From NCBI RefSeq assembly GCF_000772045.1, contig NZ_CP009754.1:2170001-2234000 (forward strand): a DNA stretch of 64,000 nucleotides, written 5' to 3'. This DNA comes from Streptomyces sp. CCM_MD2014 (GTDB lineage Bacteria; Actinomycetota; Actinomycetes; Streptomycetales; Streptomycetaceae). The notes beneath the pieces are model-generated. The model ran no database searches. It was given only the letters and a program-made list of their open reading frames with translations, and was not told where the DNA came from. The translations under genes were made by a program, and so were the position numbers. Position 1 is the stretch's first letter. Each line of letters starts with the position of its first letter. Below, piece after piece: positions 54,112 through 62,892 of the stretch.

Positions 54112-55358
54112 GGCTCCAGGTGTACCACCGTGACGCCGCCCGGCCCCTCCCCTGCCGCCGTCCCCGCGTCACCGGCCGTCCCGACCGCTCCGGCCGCCCA
54201 CGAGGCGTCGGCGACCGCTCCGACGAAGCGGATGTGCCCGCGGTCGCACATCCGCGCCGCCAGCCGGAGCAGTTCGGCGCGCTGGGCCGCGTCCAGCCCG
54301 CGGTCGAAGCCGTCGGCGAGGACGGTGAGCGTCTGCAGGGCGGCGGGGACCTCGCCGGCCGGGTCGACCTCCAGCACGCCGGGGCCGGTGAACAGCACGA
54401 GCGCGAGGGCGAGGTAGCGCAGTTCGCCGTAGCCGAGGCGGGCGAGGCCCGTGCGGGTGCCGTCGCCCCGGTCGATCAGCGCCCGGACCACACCGCCGAC
54501 GTCCGGTTCGGCCAGGACGTCCGCGACGGGACCCGCGCATCCGGTGCGTACCGCCGCGACGAACTGCGCGTGCCGCCGGCCGCACTCGACTCGGGTGCGC
54601 CACAGCACGTCGGCGAGGTTGTCGCAGCCGCCCAGCAGACGCCCCGAGCCGGTGGGCACGGGCTCGCGCATCCGGCCCGGCCGCGGGTCGCAGGCGAAGA
54701 CGGAGCGCAGGGCGACCACCATCTGCTCGGCCGCCGCCAGCACTCTGCGCTGCCCGTCCGTCTTGCCGGCCACCCGCAGCGGCAGCAGCGGGGTGCCGAG
54801 CCGGTCGTCCGGCAGGGGGGCGCGGGTCACGGGCGCCGACCCGGCGGTGTGCCAGGCCGCCTGCACGGCACGGCGGCCCGGGTCGCGCAGGGCCGTCTCG
54901 AGGAGCACGACGCCGTCCGCCGACAGCCTCTCCCCCACGATGCGCAGTTCGGGCTCGGCCTGCACGGCGACGTCCAGGTGCACCGGTCCCTCGGCCCCGT
55001 CGGCCGTGCAGCCGATGCGGAAGCCCCGGCGGCGCTGGGCGTCGGGCCGGGCCCGCTCGGGCACGCAGGCACCGGGGTCCGGGAACACCGCGCCGAGTTC
55101 CGCGCCGCCGCCGAGCCGGGCCAGGGCGTCGTAGGCCCTGAGCGCGCTGGTCTTGCCGCTGCCGCTAGGCCCGGCGAGCAGGGTGAGCGGCCCGAGCCGC
55201 AGCACGGAGCGCCGGTGCCCGGCGAAGGCGGCCAGCCTCAACTGGGTGACGCGGGGCCGGTCGGGAAGCGCCACGACGGAGGCCGGTGGCGCGGAGGAGC
55301 GGGGTAATCCGGGCGGTGCCGGTGACGGGGAGGACGCAGGTGACGTTGACGCTGCCAT
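54108..55358 (-). CDS. AAA family ATPase (RecF/OLD-like), coupled to MazG-like gene
   Basis: 416 residues. After an Ala/Pro/Ser-rich N-terminus, VTQLRLAAFAGHRRSVLRLGPLTLLAGPSGSGKTSALRAYDAL gives the RecF/SMC-type start with Walker A GPSGSGKT (about 64-71). A signature-like RLGYGELRYLALALVLFTGPGVLEVDPAGE combines an ABC-signature-like stretch with a Walker B-like segment, and ALQTLTVLADGFDRG follows. No TOPRIM/OLD nuclease domain is attached. It is the first gene of an ATGA-coupled pair with the MazG-like gene. Function unknown; nucleotide housekeeping or defence are both possible. Confidence 0.8.
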   Translation of the reverse strand: MAASTSPASSPSPAPPGLPRSSAPPASVVALPDRPRVTQLRLAAFAGHRRSVLRLGPLTLLAGPSGSGKTSALRAYDALARLGGGAELGAVFPDPGACVPERARPDAQRRRGFRIGCTADGAEGPVHLDVAVQAEPELRIVGERLSADGVVLLETALRDPGRRAVQAAWHTAGSAPVTRAPLPDDRLGTPLLPLRVAGKTDGQRRVLAAAEQMVVALRSVFACDPRPGRMREPVPTGSGRLLGGCDNLADVLWRTRVECGRRHAQFVAAVRTGCAGPVADVLAEPDVGGVVRALIDRGDGTRTGLARLGYGELRYLALALVLFTGPGVLEVDPAGEVPAALQTLTVLADGFDRGLDAAQRAELLRLAARMCDRGHIRFVGAVADASWAAGAVGTAGDAGTAAGEGPGGVTVVHLEP

Positions 55359-55458
55359 ATGCGGACCGTAGGACTCCGCCGGACGGCGAACCGTTTTGCC
55401 CGGACGGCTTTCCTACGATCGGGGGACCGCCCGGTCAGAACCGGGGGCGGCCCTCACT

Positions 55459-55496
55459 CTCCGGGATCACCTGCGCCCTCCGGGATCACCGGCGTC
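55459..55496. repeat. Two-copy 19-bp tandem repeat
   Basis: CTCCGGGATCACCTGCGCC is followed directly by CTCCGGGATCACCGGCGTC, in the gap before the AAA ATPase gene. A slipped duplication; no function seen. Confidence 0.7.
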
Positions 55497-55534
55497 CTCC
55501 CTGGCCACCGGCATCCCCGGGGACCTCGGAGCCG

Positions 55535-55927
55535 TCACATCCCGGGGACTCCCACCGCGCCCTCCATCAGTCCGTTCACCTCGGTCCCCGCGGGGGTCAG
55601 CAGGAAGACGTTGCGGTCGACCCGGTGCATCCCGCTGGCCAGGCCGAAGACGACGCCGGTACTGAAGTCCAGGACGCGCTTGGCGACCTCGCCCTCGGCG
55701 CTGGTCAGGTCCAGGAGGACCGGGATGCCCGCCATCAGGGTCTCGGCGACCTCGCGGGCGTCCGCGAACACGTTGACCCGCAGCACGACGAACCGGCGGC
55801 GCCGCTCCGTCTCCGCCTCCGGCATCGCCCGGTGACCGACCGCCGACGGCCAGGCGTCGCGCCCGCGCAAGGGAACGACCTGGGCGAGCCCTTCCCACTG
55901 TTCATCGGTGACGTCGTGGCTGTTCAC
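55535..55927 (-). CDS. SepF-like cell division protein paralogue
   Basis: 130 residues with the SepF/YlmF core: RFVVLRVNVFADAREVAETLMAGIPVLLDLTSAEGEVAKRVLDFSTGVVFGLASGMHRVDRNVFLLTP. SepF ties FtsZ to the membrane through an N-terminal amphipathic helix; here the N-terminus (MNSHDVTDEQWEGLAQVVPLRG) is short and does not look like that helix. Streptomyces carry several SepF-like proteins besides the one in the dcw cluster, and this is one of the extras. GTG 55927 behind GGGGGGAG is chosen. Confidence 0.88.
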   Translation of the reverse strand: MNSHDVTDEQWEGLAQVVPLRGRDAWPSAVGHRAMPEAETERRRRFVVLRVNVFADAREVAETLMAGIPVLLDLTSAEGEVAKRVLDFSTGVVFGLASGMHRVDRNVFLLTPAGTEVNGLMEGAVGVPGM

Positions 55928-56136
55928 CGGCTCCCCCCGATTCCACTCGCCTTCATTGCGTGCACCAGCCAATTCTTACGCCAAGTCACCCGTTCGGCCC
56001 AACAGCGACACGGATGGCGACGCTCCGTGTCCGGTGATTGCCCGGTGCCGGGCGGGGTACTCAGCGACGGCCGTCGTGTCCGGGCGGGTGCCGCCGACGC
56101 GCCGGCGGCCGTACACCGCCACACGGAGGAGTGCCC

Positions 56137-59100
56137 ATGGGTGCGCTGGACCTGCCCGAACCCGTCACGCGGGAAGGGGCACCGCCGCCGGTGGACACCG
56201 AGGGGCTGCGGGCGGCCCTGAGCGAGCGGGTGGACGGTGAGATCCGCTTCGACGCCGGGAGCCGGGCCGCGTACTCCACGGACGCGTCGAACTTCCGGCA
56301 GACCCCCATCGGCGTGGTCGTCCCGCGCACCCCGGAGGCCGGGGCCGAAGCGGTGGCCGTGGCGCGGGAGTTCGGCGCGCCCGTGCTCTCGCGCGGCGGC
56401 GGGACGAGCCTGGCCGGGCAGTGCACCAACGCGGGCGTGGTCCTCGACTGGTCCAAGTACTGCACGCGGGTGGAGTCGGTGGACCCCGACGCCCGCACCT
56501 GCGTCGTACAGCCCGGGATCGTGCTCGACGACCTGAACCGGCAGCTCGCGCCGTACGGCCTGCGGTACGGGCCCGAGCCCGCCACGCACCCCAACTGCAC
56601 CATCGGCGGCATGATCGGCAACAACTCGTGCGGCGCCACCGCACAGGCGCACGGCAAGGTCGTCGACAACATCGCCCGCCTGGAGGTGCTGCTGTACGAC
56701 GGCACCCGCTTCTGGTGCGGGGAGACCGGCGACGAGGAGTACGCGGAGATCGAGCGGCAGGGCGATCTGCGGGCGACCGTGTACCGGCGGCTGCGCGCAC
56801 TGCGCGACACCTACGGGGACGAGGTGCGCCGCCGCTTCCCGGACATTCCGCGCCGGGTCTCCGGCTACAACCTGGACTCGTTGCTGCCCGAGTACGGCTT
56901 CGACGTGGCCGGGCTGCTGGTGGGCAGCGAGTCGACGCTGGTCACCGTCCTGCGGGCGGAGCTGGAACTGGTGCCGGTGGTGAAGGAGCGCTCCCTGCTG
57001 GTGCTGGGGTTCGACAGCATCGACAAGGCCGCCGACGCGGTGCCGGAGATCCTGCCGCACGAGCCGATCGCGCTGGAGGGCGTCGACGCCCGGCTGGTCC
57101 GCGACGAGCGGATCAAGCACCTGAACGAGGAGGCGCTGGCCGAGATGCCCGAGGGCAACGCCTACCTGATGGTGCAGTTCGGAGGGGACACCGTCGAGGA
57201 GGCCGACGCGCGGGCGCACCGGATGCTGGAGGCGGTGCGCCGCTCGGAGCACGACGCCGACTGCGCGTTCCTGGACGACCCGGGACACGAGCAGGACCTG
57301 TGGCAGGTGCGCGAGGCCGGGCTCGGCGCCACCGCGCACATCCCGGGCAGGCCCGACACCTTCGAGGGCTGGGAGGACTCGGCGGTCTCCCCCGACCGGC
57401 TGGGCGACTACCTGCGGCGCCTGCGGGCCCTGTTCGAGGAGTTCGGGTATCTGAGCGACACCGGCCCGAGCCTCTACGGCCACTTCGGGCAGGGGTGCGT
57501 GCACACGCGCATCCCGTTCGACCTCTACACGGCGGACGGGGTGGCGACGTACCGGCGGTTCATGGAGCGGGCGGCCGATCTCGTCGTCGAGTTCGGCGGC
57601 TCGCTCTCCGGCGAGCACGGGGACGGACAGAGCCGGGGCGAGCTGCTGTCGCGGATGTTCGGGGACCGGCTCGTCGAGGCGTTCGGGCGGCTGAAGGCGG
57701 TCTTCGACCCGCTGGACCGGATGAACCCGGGGAAGGTCGTCGCGCCGTACGGGCTGGACGAGAATCTGCGTCTGGGAGGTGACTGGGCCCCGTTCGAGCC
57801 GCGCGACCTGCGCTTCGGGTTCCCGCACGACGGGGGTTCGTTCTCGCAGGCGGCCAACCGCTGCGTCGGCGTCGGGAAGTGCCGGCAGCACACCAGCGAC
57901 GGCACGGTGATGTGCCCGTCGTACCAGGTGACCCGGGAGGAGGAGCACTCGACGCGGGGGCGGGCCCGGCTGCTGTTCGAGATGCTCGACGGGCACGGCG
58001 ACGGCGCGATCCGGGACGGCTGGCGTTCGGAGGCGGTCAAGGACGCCCTCGATCTGTGCCTGGCCTGCAAGGGCTGCAAGAAGGACTGTCCGGCGGACGT
58101 GGACATGGCCACGTACAAGGCGGAGTTCCTGTCCCACCACTACGCGGGCCGGCCGTGGCGCAGGCCGCGCTCGGACTGGTCGATGGGCTGGCTGCCCGCG
58201 CTCGCGCAGGTGGTGGGCCGCACCCGGCTGGGGCCGGTCGTCAACGCGCTCACGCACGCCCCGCTGCTGTCGAAGGCCGCGGTGCTGGTGGCAGGGGTGG
58301 CGGACCGGGAGGTGCCGCTGTTCGCGGACCGGACCTTCGAACAGTGGTTCGCGGACCACGAGCCGGAGGGCGACGGACACCGCGGCTCGGTGCTGCTGTG
58401 GCCGGACACGTTCACCAACCACTTCCACCCGCACATCGGGCGGGCGGCGGTACGAGTCCTCGAACACGCGGGCTGGCGGGTGCGGCTGCCGGGCGAGCCG
58501 CTGTGCTGCGGGCTGACCTGGATCTCCACCGGACAGCTCGGTACGGCTCAGAGGGTCCTCACCCGGACCGTGCGGGGCCTGGCCGAGCACGTCCGGTCGG
58601 GCGGCCTGGTCGTGGCGCTGGAGCCGAGCTGCACGGCCGTGTTCCGGGCGGACGCGGGCGAGTTGTTCCCCGGCGACCAGGACGTACGCCGGCTGGCCGA
58701 GCAGACGGTCACGCTTTCGGAGCTGCTGACCGAGCACTCCCCCGGCTACGAACCGCCGCGGGTGCCCGAGCGGTCCGCGCGTGCGCTGGCCCAGGTGCAC
58801 TGCCACCAGCACGCGGTACTGGGCTGGGAGGCCGACCGGGAGCTGTTGCGCCGGGCCGGTGTGGACGCGGAACGGCTGGACTCCGGCTGCTGCGGGCTGG
58901 CGGGCAACTTCGGCTTCGAGCGCGGCCATCTGGACGTCAGCGAGGCGTGCGCGGAGCGGGTGCTGCTGCCCCGGCTGCGGGAGGAGGACGAGTCGACCGT
59001 CGTCCTCGCCGACGGGTTCAGCTGCCGCACCCAGATCCACGAGTTCGACAGCGGCGGCCACGAGGGCGTGCACCTGGCGGAGTTGCTGGCCTCGGCCCTG

Positions 59101-59268
59101 CCGGGCGGCCCCGAGGTCGCGGGCAGCGCGTACGGCGTCGCGCCGGGCGTCCGTCCGGGAGGCCCGAGCCGCCGGGCCCGGATGCTGGCCCTCGCGGGCA
59201 CGGCGGCGGCCGCGGCGGGCACCGCGGGGGCGGCGGCGGTCCTGGCCCGGAGCCTGCGCCGCCGCTGA
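56137..59268 (+). CDS. FAD-binding / Fe-S oxidase fusion (D-lactate or glycolate dehydrogenase type)
   Basis: 1043 residues. N-terminal half (about 30-545): PCMH-type FAD domain (RGGGTSLAGQ, NCTIGGMIGNNSCGA) and FAD-oxidase C domain (SLYGHFGQGCVHTRI, GGSLSGEHGDGQSRGELL). Then a ferredoxin-like part with CVGVGKCRQ...MCPSY and CLACKGCKKDCPADVD (two 4Fe-4S sites), and a GlpC/CCG-domain half with LCCGLTW and SGCCGLAGNFGFE. A final hydrophobic stretch (LALAGTAAAAAGTAGAAAVLA) could tether it to the membrane. Fusions of GlcD and GlpC/GlcF halves oxidise 2-hydroxyacids such as D-lactate and feed the quinone pool. ATG 56137 follows GGAGGAG. Confidence 0.92.
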   Translation: MGALDLPEPVTREGAPPPVDTEGLRAALSERVDGEIRFDAGSRAAYSTDASNFRQTPIGVVVPRTPEAGAEAVAVAREFGAPVLSRGGGTSLAGQCTNAGVVLDWSKYCTRVESVDPDARTCVVQPGIVLDDLNRQLAPYGLRYGPEPATHPNCTIGGMIGNNSCGATAQAHGKVVDNIARLEVLLYDGTRFWCGETGDEEYAEIERQGDLRATVYRRLRALRDTYGDEVRRRFPDIPRRVSGYNLDSLLPEYGFDVAGLLVGSESTLVTVLRAELELVPVVKERSLLVLGFDSIDKAADAVPEILPHEPIALEGVDARLVRDERIKHLNEEALAEMPEGNAYLMVQFGGDTVEEADARAHRMLEAVRRSEHDADCAFLDDPGHEQDLWQVREAGLGATAHIPGRPDTFEGWEDSAVSPDRLGDYLRRLRALFEEFGYLSDTGPSLYGHFGQGCVHTRIPFDLYTADGVATYRRFMERAADLVVEFGGSLSGEHGDGQSRGELLSRMFGDRLVEAFGRLKAVFDPLDRMNPGKVVAPYGLDENLRLGGDWAPFEPRDLRFGFPHDGGSFSQAANRCVGVGKCRQHTSDGTVMCPSYQVTREEEHSTRGRARLLFEMLDGHGDGAIRDGWRSEAVKDALDLCLACKGCKKDCPADVDMATYKAEFLSHHYAGRPWRRPRSDWSMGWLPALAQVVGRTRLGPVVNALTHAPLLSKAAVLVAGVADREVPLFADRTFEQWFADHEPEGDGHRGSVLLWPDTFTNHFHPHIGRAAVRVLEHAGWRVRLPGEPLCCGLTWISTGQLGTAQRVLTRTVRGLAEHVRSGGLVVALEPSCTAVFRADAGELFPGDQDVRRLAEQTVTLSELLTEHSPGYEPPRVPERSARALAQVHCHQHAVLGWEADRELLRRAGVDAERLDSGCCGLAGNFGFERGHLDVSEACAERVLLPRLREEDESTVVLADGFSCRTQIHEFDSGGHEGVHLAELLASALPGGPEVAGSAYGVAPGVRPGGPSRRARMLALAGTAAAAAGTAGAAAVLARSLRRR

Positions 59269-59336
59269 GCCTGCGCGGGGGGGGCTGCCGCCCAGGTGGC
59301 CCAGCCCGGTGTCCGGAAGCTCCCCCGGGCCAACCG

Positions 59337-59389
59337 CCCGGGCCACGGCGGTCACCGCCGCAGACGCGGGGTGACCGCCGTGGCCCGGG
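59337..59389. terminator. Strong bidirectional terminator
   Basis: A perfect 20-bp inverted repeat (59337-59356 and 59370-59389, CCCGGGCCACGGCGGTCACC and its complement) with a 13-base loop lies between the convergent oxidase and DUF7144 genes. Confidence 0.9.
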
Positions 59390-59410
59390 GCGACCGCCGG
59401 GGGCGCGGTC

Positions 59411-59875
59411 TCAGACGCGGGAGGAGCTCTCCTGCCGCCTGGCCAGGGCCCAGATCACGAACACGTCGATCGCCATCATGATCACGGACCAGACGGGCGA
59501 GTACGGCAGGAACAGGAACTGGGCGATCAGGCTCAGCGAGGCCAGGACGATGCCCGCCATACGCGCCCAGGCCATGTCCTTGAGCAGGCCGTATCCGGTG
59601 ATGAACACGAGGGCGCCGAGGATGACGTGGAGGATCCCCCAGCCGGTGAGGTTCATCTCGTAGACGTAGGTGCCGATGCGGGCGTAGACGTCGTCCTCGG
59701 CGATGGCCGCGATGCCCTGCAGGACGGCGAGGGCGCCGTTCAGCAGCAGCAGTACGCCCGCGAAGACGACGCCGCCGGTCACCCAGCCGCTGGCGCGGTC
59801 GCCCGAGCGCTGTGCCCAGGAGGCGTCGCCGCCGTGGGACGGCCGGCCGGGAGAGGGTTCGGCGTGCTGGCTCAT
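59411..59875 (-). CDS. DUF7144 family membrane protein
   Basis: 154 residues, four membrane helices: WVTGGVVFAGVLLLLNGALAVLQGIAAI, WGILHVILGALVFITGYGLL, MAGIVLASLSLIAQFLFLPYSPVWS, VIMMAIDVFVIWALA. The arrangement with EDDVYARIGTYVYEMNLTGWG between helices 1 and 2 is the DUF7144 pattern of actinobacteria. Function unknown. ATG 59875 lies after AAAGGACTC. Confidence 0.85.
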   Translation of the reverse strand: MSQHAEPSPGRPSHGGDASWAQRSGDRASGWVTGGVVFAGVLLLLNGALAVLQGIAAIAEDDVYARIGTYVYEMNLTGWGILHVILGALVFITGYGLLKDMAWARMAGIVLASLSLIAQFLFLPYSPVWSVIMMAIDVFVIWALARRQESSSRV

Positions 59876-60053
59876 GAGCGGAGTCCTTTCTGTGTCCCCC
59901 GTACGGGGCGGCTGCCCACCGGCGCCGACGGCACCGACAGGTCTGTTAGAGCCTGCGGGCGTCCGCGGTCCCCGGCCACGTGGGTCCGCCGGACGGGTGA
60001 ACCGCCCTCGGGCGTGCGCATGCGGGTGCCCGCCGACTGGCGTTGACTGAGGC

Positions 60054-60071
60054 CACCCGCGGCCACGGGTG
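60054..60071. promoter_or_regulatory. Palindrome near candidate -35 upstream of ClC operon
   Basis: CACCCG-N6-CGGGTG is a perfect inverted repeat, 5 bases after a TTGACT hexamer (60043-60048). It may be an operator over the ClC promoter; no clear -10 is seen. Confidence 0.3.
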
Positions 60072-60103
60072 ACGCGAGGGCCGGGGCGGAAGAAGGAGGG
60101 CGT

Positions 60104-60172
60104 GTGACGAGTCGGCCGCTGCCCCGGCGGGGCCCGCTGTCCGGGCGCGGACGGCGCGCACGGGTTCCGTGA
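60104..60172 (+). CDS. 22-codon leader ORF overlapping the ClC start
   Basis: GTG at 60104 sits 5 bases after AAGGAGGG, the best ribosome site in the region. It encodes an Arg/Pro/Gly-rich peptide (VTSRPLPRRG...RARVP). Its TGA (60170-60172) overlaps the GTG start of the ClC gene (60169) as GTGA. The ClC gene has no ribosome site of its own, so the leader probably delivers ribosomes to it. Confidence 0.5.
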   Translation: MTSRPLPRRGPLSGRGRRARVP

Positions 60173-61518
60173 CCGCGCCGGCGAACGCCGTTCCGGACCG
60201 GGCCGAGCAGTCGCTGCGGCAGACCCTGCTCAGCCCCGGCTACCGGCGGCTGTTGCTGCTGTGCGTGCTGCTCGGCGTTCCCATCGCGCTGGCCTGCTTC
60301 TTCTTCGTCGGGCTCCAGCACGAGTTGCAGCACTGGGTGTGGACGTCGCTGCCCGAGGCGGCCGGTTACGACACCCCGCCCTGGTGGTGGCCGCTGCCCG
60401 CGCTGTTCCTGGCCGGGCTGATCCTGGCGCCGATCGTGACCCGGATGCCGGGCGGCGGCGGCCATCTGCCGGTGAACGGCCTGGGCGGCGCGCCCGTCGG
60501 CCCCCGTGCCCTGCCCGGCGCGGTGCTCGCCGCGCTGGCCACGCTGCCGCTCGGCGTCGTACTGGGCCCGGAGGCCCCGCTCATGGCGGTCGGCAGCGGG
60601 CTCGCCCTGCTGGCGCTGCGGCGGGCGGGCGCGGGCGCGGACCAGCGGGCCAGCGCGATCCTCGCCACGGCCGGCTCCACCGCCGCGATCTCCACCATCC
60701 TCGGCGGCCCGATCGCGGCGGCGGTCCTGCTCGTCGAGGGGGCGGGGCTCGCCGGGACGCAGCTGGTCGCGCTGCTGCTGCCCTGTCTGCTGGCCAGCGC
60801 GACGGGCGCCCTGGTCTTCACCGGCTTCGGGCAGTGGACGGGGCTGAAGATCGGCGCGCTGGCCCTGCCCGAGCTGCCGCCGCAGGCCGGTCCCGACGCG
60901 GGCGACTTCCTGTGGGGCCTCCCCACGGCCGCCCTGATCGCCGTACTGGTCACGCTGGCCCGCGGGCTGGGGCACCGCACGGTCACCTGGACCCGACACC
61001 GCACGGCGGCCCGCACCGTCGTCTGCGCCACCGCGGTCGGCGTCTGTGTCGCCGCGTACGCGCTGATCACGGGCCGTTCCCCGGCCGGGGCCGCGCTGTC
61101 CGGGCAGGCCACCCTCGCCGAGCTGGCCGCGCACCCGCACGCCTGGTCCGTGGGGGCGCTCGTCGCGCTGGTCGCGTGCAAGGGGCTGGCCTGGGGCATC
61201 GCGCTGGGCGCCCTGCGCGGCGGCCCGATCTTCCCGTCCGTGCTGCTGGGCGCGGCGACCGCCCTGGCCTGTTCCGGCCTGCCCGGATTCGGCGCGGCCC
61301 CGGCCCTCGCCCTCGGCATCTCCGCCGCGGCGGCCGCGGTGACGGGGCTGCCGCTGGCCAGCGCGGTCCTGGCGGTGCTGCTGATGGGGCGGGACGCCCA
61401 CGACCAGATGCCGCTGATCGTCATGGCCTCGGTCGTCGCCTTCGTCGTCGCCCAGCTGGTGCGCCGGGACGGCCCGGGAGCGGGCGGGGCGCCGCCGACG
61501 GGAGCGGCGGAACGGTGA
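60169..61518 (+). CDS. ClC-type chloride channel/transporter
   Basis: 449 residues, 10 or more hydrophobic segments. ClC filter motifs are partly conserved: GGGGHLPVNGLGG for the GSGIP region, VLGPEAPLMAVGSGLA for GxEGP, and GGPIFPSVLLGAA for GxFxP. The gating Glu position is retained as PEAP. GTG 60169 is overlapped by the stop of a 22-codon leader ORF. The gene is coupled (GTGA) to a K+ channel gene downstream, suggesting paired ion fluxes; direction and physiological role are not evident. Confidence 0.88.
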   Translation: MTAPANAVPDRAEQSLRQTLLSPGYRRLLLLCVLLGVPIALACFFFVGLQHELQHWVWTSLPEAAGYDTPPWWWPLPALFLAGLILAPIVTRMPGGGGHLPVNGLGGAPVGPRALPGAVLAALATLPLGVVLGPEAPLMAVGSGLALLALRRAGAGADQRASAILATAGSTAAISTILGGPIAAAVLLVEGAGLAGTQLVALLLPCLLASATGALVFTGFGQWTGLKIGALALPELPPQAGPDAGDFLWGLPTAALIAVLVTLARGLGHRTVTWTRHRTAARTVVCATAVGVCVAAYALITGRSPAGAALSGQATLAELAAHPHAWSVGALVALVACKGLAWGIALGALRGGPIFPSVLLGAATALACSGLPGFGAAPALALGISAAAAAVTGLPLASAVLAVLLMGRDAHDQMPLIVMASVVAFVVAQLVRRDGPGAGGAPPTGAAER

Positions 61519-62138
61519 CCGACCCGACCGGCCCTGAAGACCCCGGCCCCACGGACCGGACGGACCCCGCGGCCCGCGAGGCCCCCGCGGACGGAACGGA
61601 CGGCCGGGACGCCCACCGCCGTACCGGCCGGGACGCCGTCGGGCCCTGGCTCGTGCGGGTCGGGATCGCGGCCGCCGTGGTCGTCGCCTACTTCCTGCTC
61701 CCCCTCGACCACCTGGGTCCTCAACGCCCCGTGCTGAGCTGGGTGCTGTTCGCCGTCCTGCTGACCGTCGTGGCCGTCCTGCTGCTCCGGCAGATCCGGC
61801 ACGTGCTCCTCGACCGTCCGGACAGCCGGCCCGGCGTGGTCATCTCCCTGCTGATCGTCCTGTCCGTGCACGTCTTCTCGGCGGCGTACTACACCCTGGC
61901 CAAGCAGCCGGGCGAGTTCAGCGGGCTGCACACCAGGATCGACGCCCTGTACTTCACCGTGGTGACGCTCGCCACCGTCGGGTACGGCGACATCACCCCG
62001 CGGGGCCAGGCCGCGCGGGTCGTGACCGTCCTGCAGATCACGTACAGCTTCGTCTTCCTCACGGCGGCCGCCACCGCGCTGACCACCCGGATGCGGGACA
62101 TGGTGGTCCGACGGCCCGAGCGGGGCCGCTTCCGCTGA
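61515..62138 (+). CDS. Two-transmembrane-pore potassium channel family protein
   Basis: 207 residues. After a charged Pro/Asp-rich cytoplasmic N-terminus (about 45 residues) come two hydrophobic helices, then a further helix, the pore loop with the K+ selectivity filter TVGYGD (154-159) in DALYFTVVTLATVGYGDITPRG, and a final helix. There is no RCK or cyclic-nucleotide domain. GTG 61515 overlaps the ClC stop as GTGA, indicating translational coupling. Confidence 0.92.
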   Translation: MTDPTGPEDPGPTDRTDPAAREAPADGTDGRDAHRRTGRDAVGPWLVRVGIAAAVVVAYFLLPLDHLGPQRPVLSWVLFAVLLTVVAVLLLRQIRHVLLDRPDSRPGVVISLLIVLSVHVFSAAYYTLAKQPGEFSGLHTRIDALYFTVVTLATVGYGDITPRGQAARVVTVLQITYSFVFLTAAATALTTRMRDMVVRRPERGRFR

Positions 62139-62213
62139 GGCGGGCCTTGAAACTGCCGCCGCGTCACCTCCTGGCCTCGGTCGCACACGCGCGGAGGAGC
62201 CCGGAGGAACTGC

Positions 62214-62807
62214 ATGACCCACACGACCGGCGGCACCCGGCGCATCGGCGAACTCGCGCGGGAGACCGGGCTGAGCATCCGCGCCCTGCGCCACTACGAC
62301 CGGCTCGGGCTGCTCACCCCCTCTGCCCGCAGCGAGGGCGGCCACCGCTGCTACGACGCCGACGACGTCCGGCGCCTGCACCGGGTGCTGGCGCTGCGCA
62401 GCTTCGGGCTCCCCCTGGCGCAGATCCGCGCGGTGCTGGACGACGAGCCGGACCACGATCCGGCGGAGCTGATCCGGCGCCGGCTCGACGTCGTCGAGGA
62501 GCGGCTGCGGCAGACCGCCGAGCTGCGGCTCCGGTTGCTCGGCGCGCTGAGCGCGCTGGACGCCGCGGCCGACGGTTCGACCGAGGCTTATCTGGACGTG
62601 ATCGAGGAGATGACCGCCGTGGAACGCCCGCTGACGCCGCAAGAGGTCGCCCGCCTGGGCGAGGCGCGCCGCCGCTGGGCCGCGTCGCTCGGCGAGGAGG
62701 AGCTGCGTGCGCTGCACCACAGGCGCGCGGAGATCTTCGCCACGATGGGCGAGGACGAGAGGCGGCTGATGTCCGAGCGGCGACGCCAAGCGTTTCCGCA
62801 GCCCTGA
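62214..62807 (+). CDS. MerR family transcriptional regulator
   Basis: 197 residues: N-terminal MerR HTH (RRIGELARETGLSIRALRHYDRLGLLTPSARSEGGHRCYDADDVRRLHRVLALRSFGLPLAQIRAVLDD), a dimerisation coiled coil (VVEERLRQTAELRLRLLGALSAL), and a C-terminal TipAS-like helical part without the metal Cys. The effector is unknown. ATG 62214 lies after GGAGGAAC. It is not obviously linked to the cobalt genes downstream, which have their own riboswitch. Confidence 0.92.
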   Translation: MTHTTGGTRRIGELARETGLSIRALRHYDRLGLLTPSARSEGGHRCYDADDVRRLHRVLALRSFGLPLAQIRAVLDDEPDHDPAELIRRRLDVVEERLRQTAELRLRLLGALSALDAAADGSTEAYLDVIEEMTAVERPLTPQEVARLGEARRRWAASLGEEELRALHHRRAEIFATMGEDERRLMSERRRQAFPQP

Positions 62808-62892
62808 GGCGTGTGGGGCGGTCCGGAGGGGTGTCCGTCCGGCCCGAGGCCCGCTTGTGCCCACCCCCGTGGGAGCACTACTGTCGCCACGC

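Noticed and set aside
55459-55496. CRISPR-like pair of repeats
   Set aside because: Only two directly adjacent 19-bp copies without spacers; a slipped duplication. No CRISPR array or cas gene was seen in the window.
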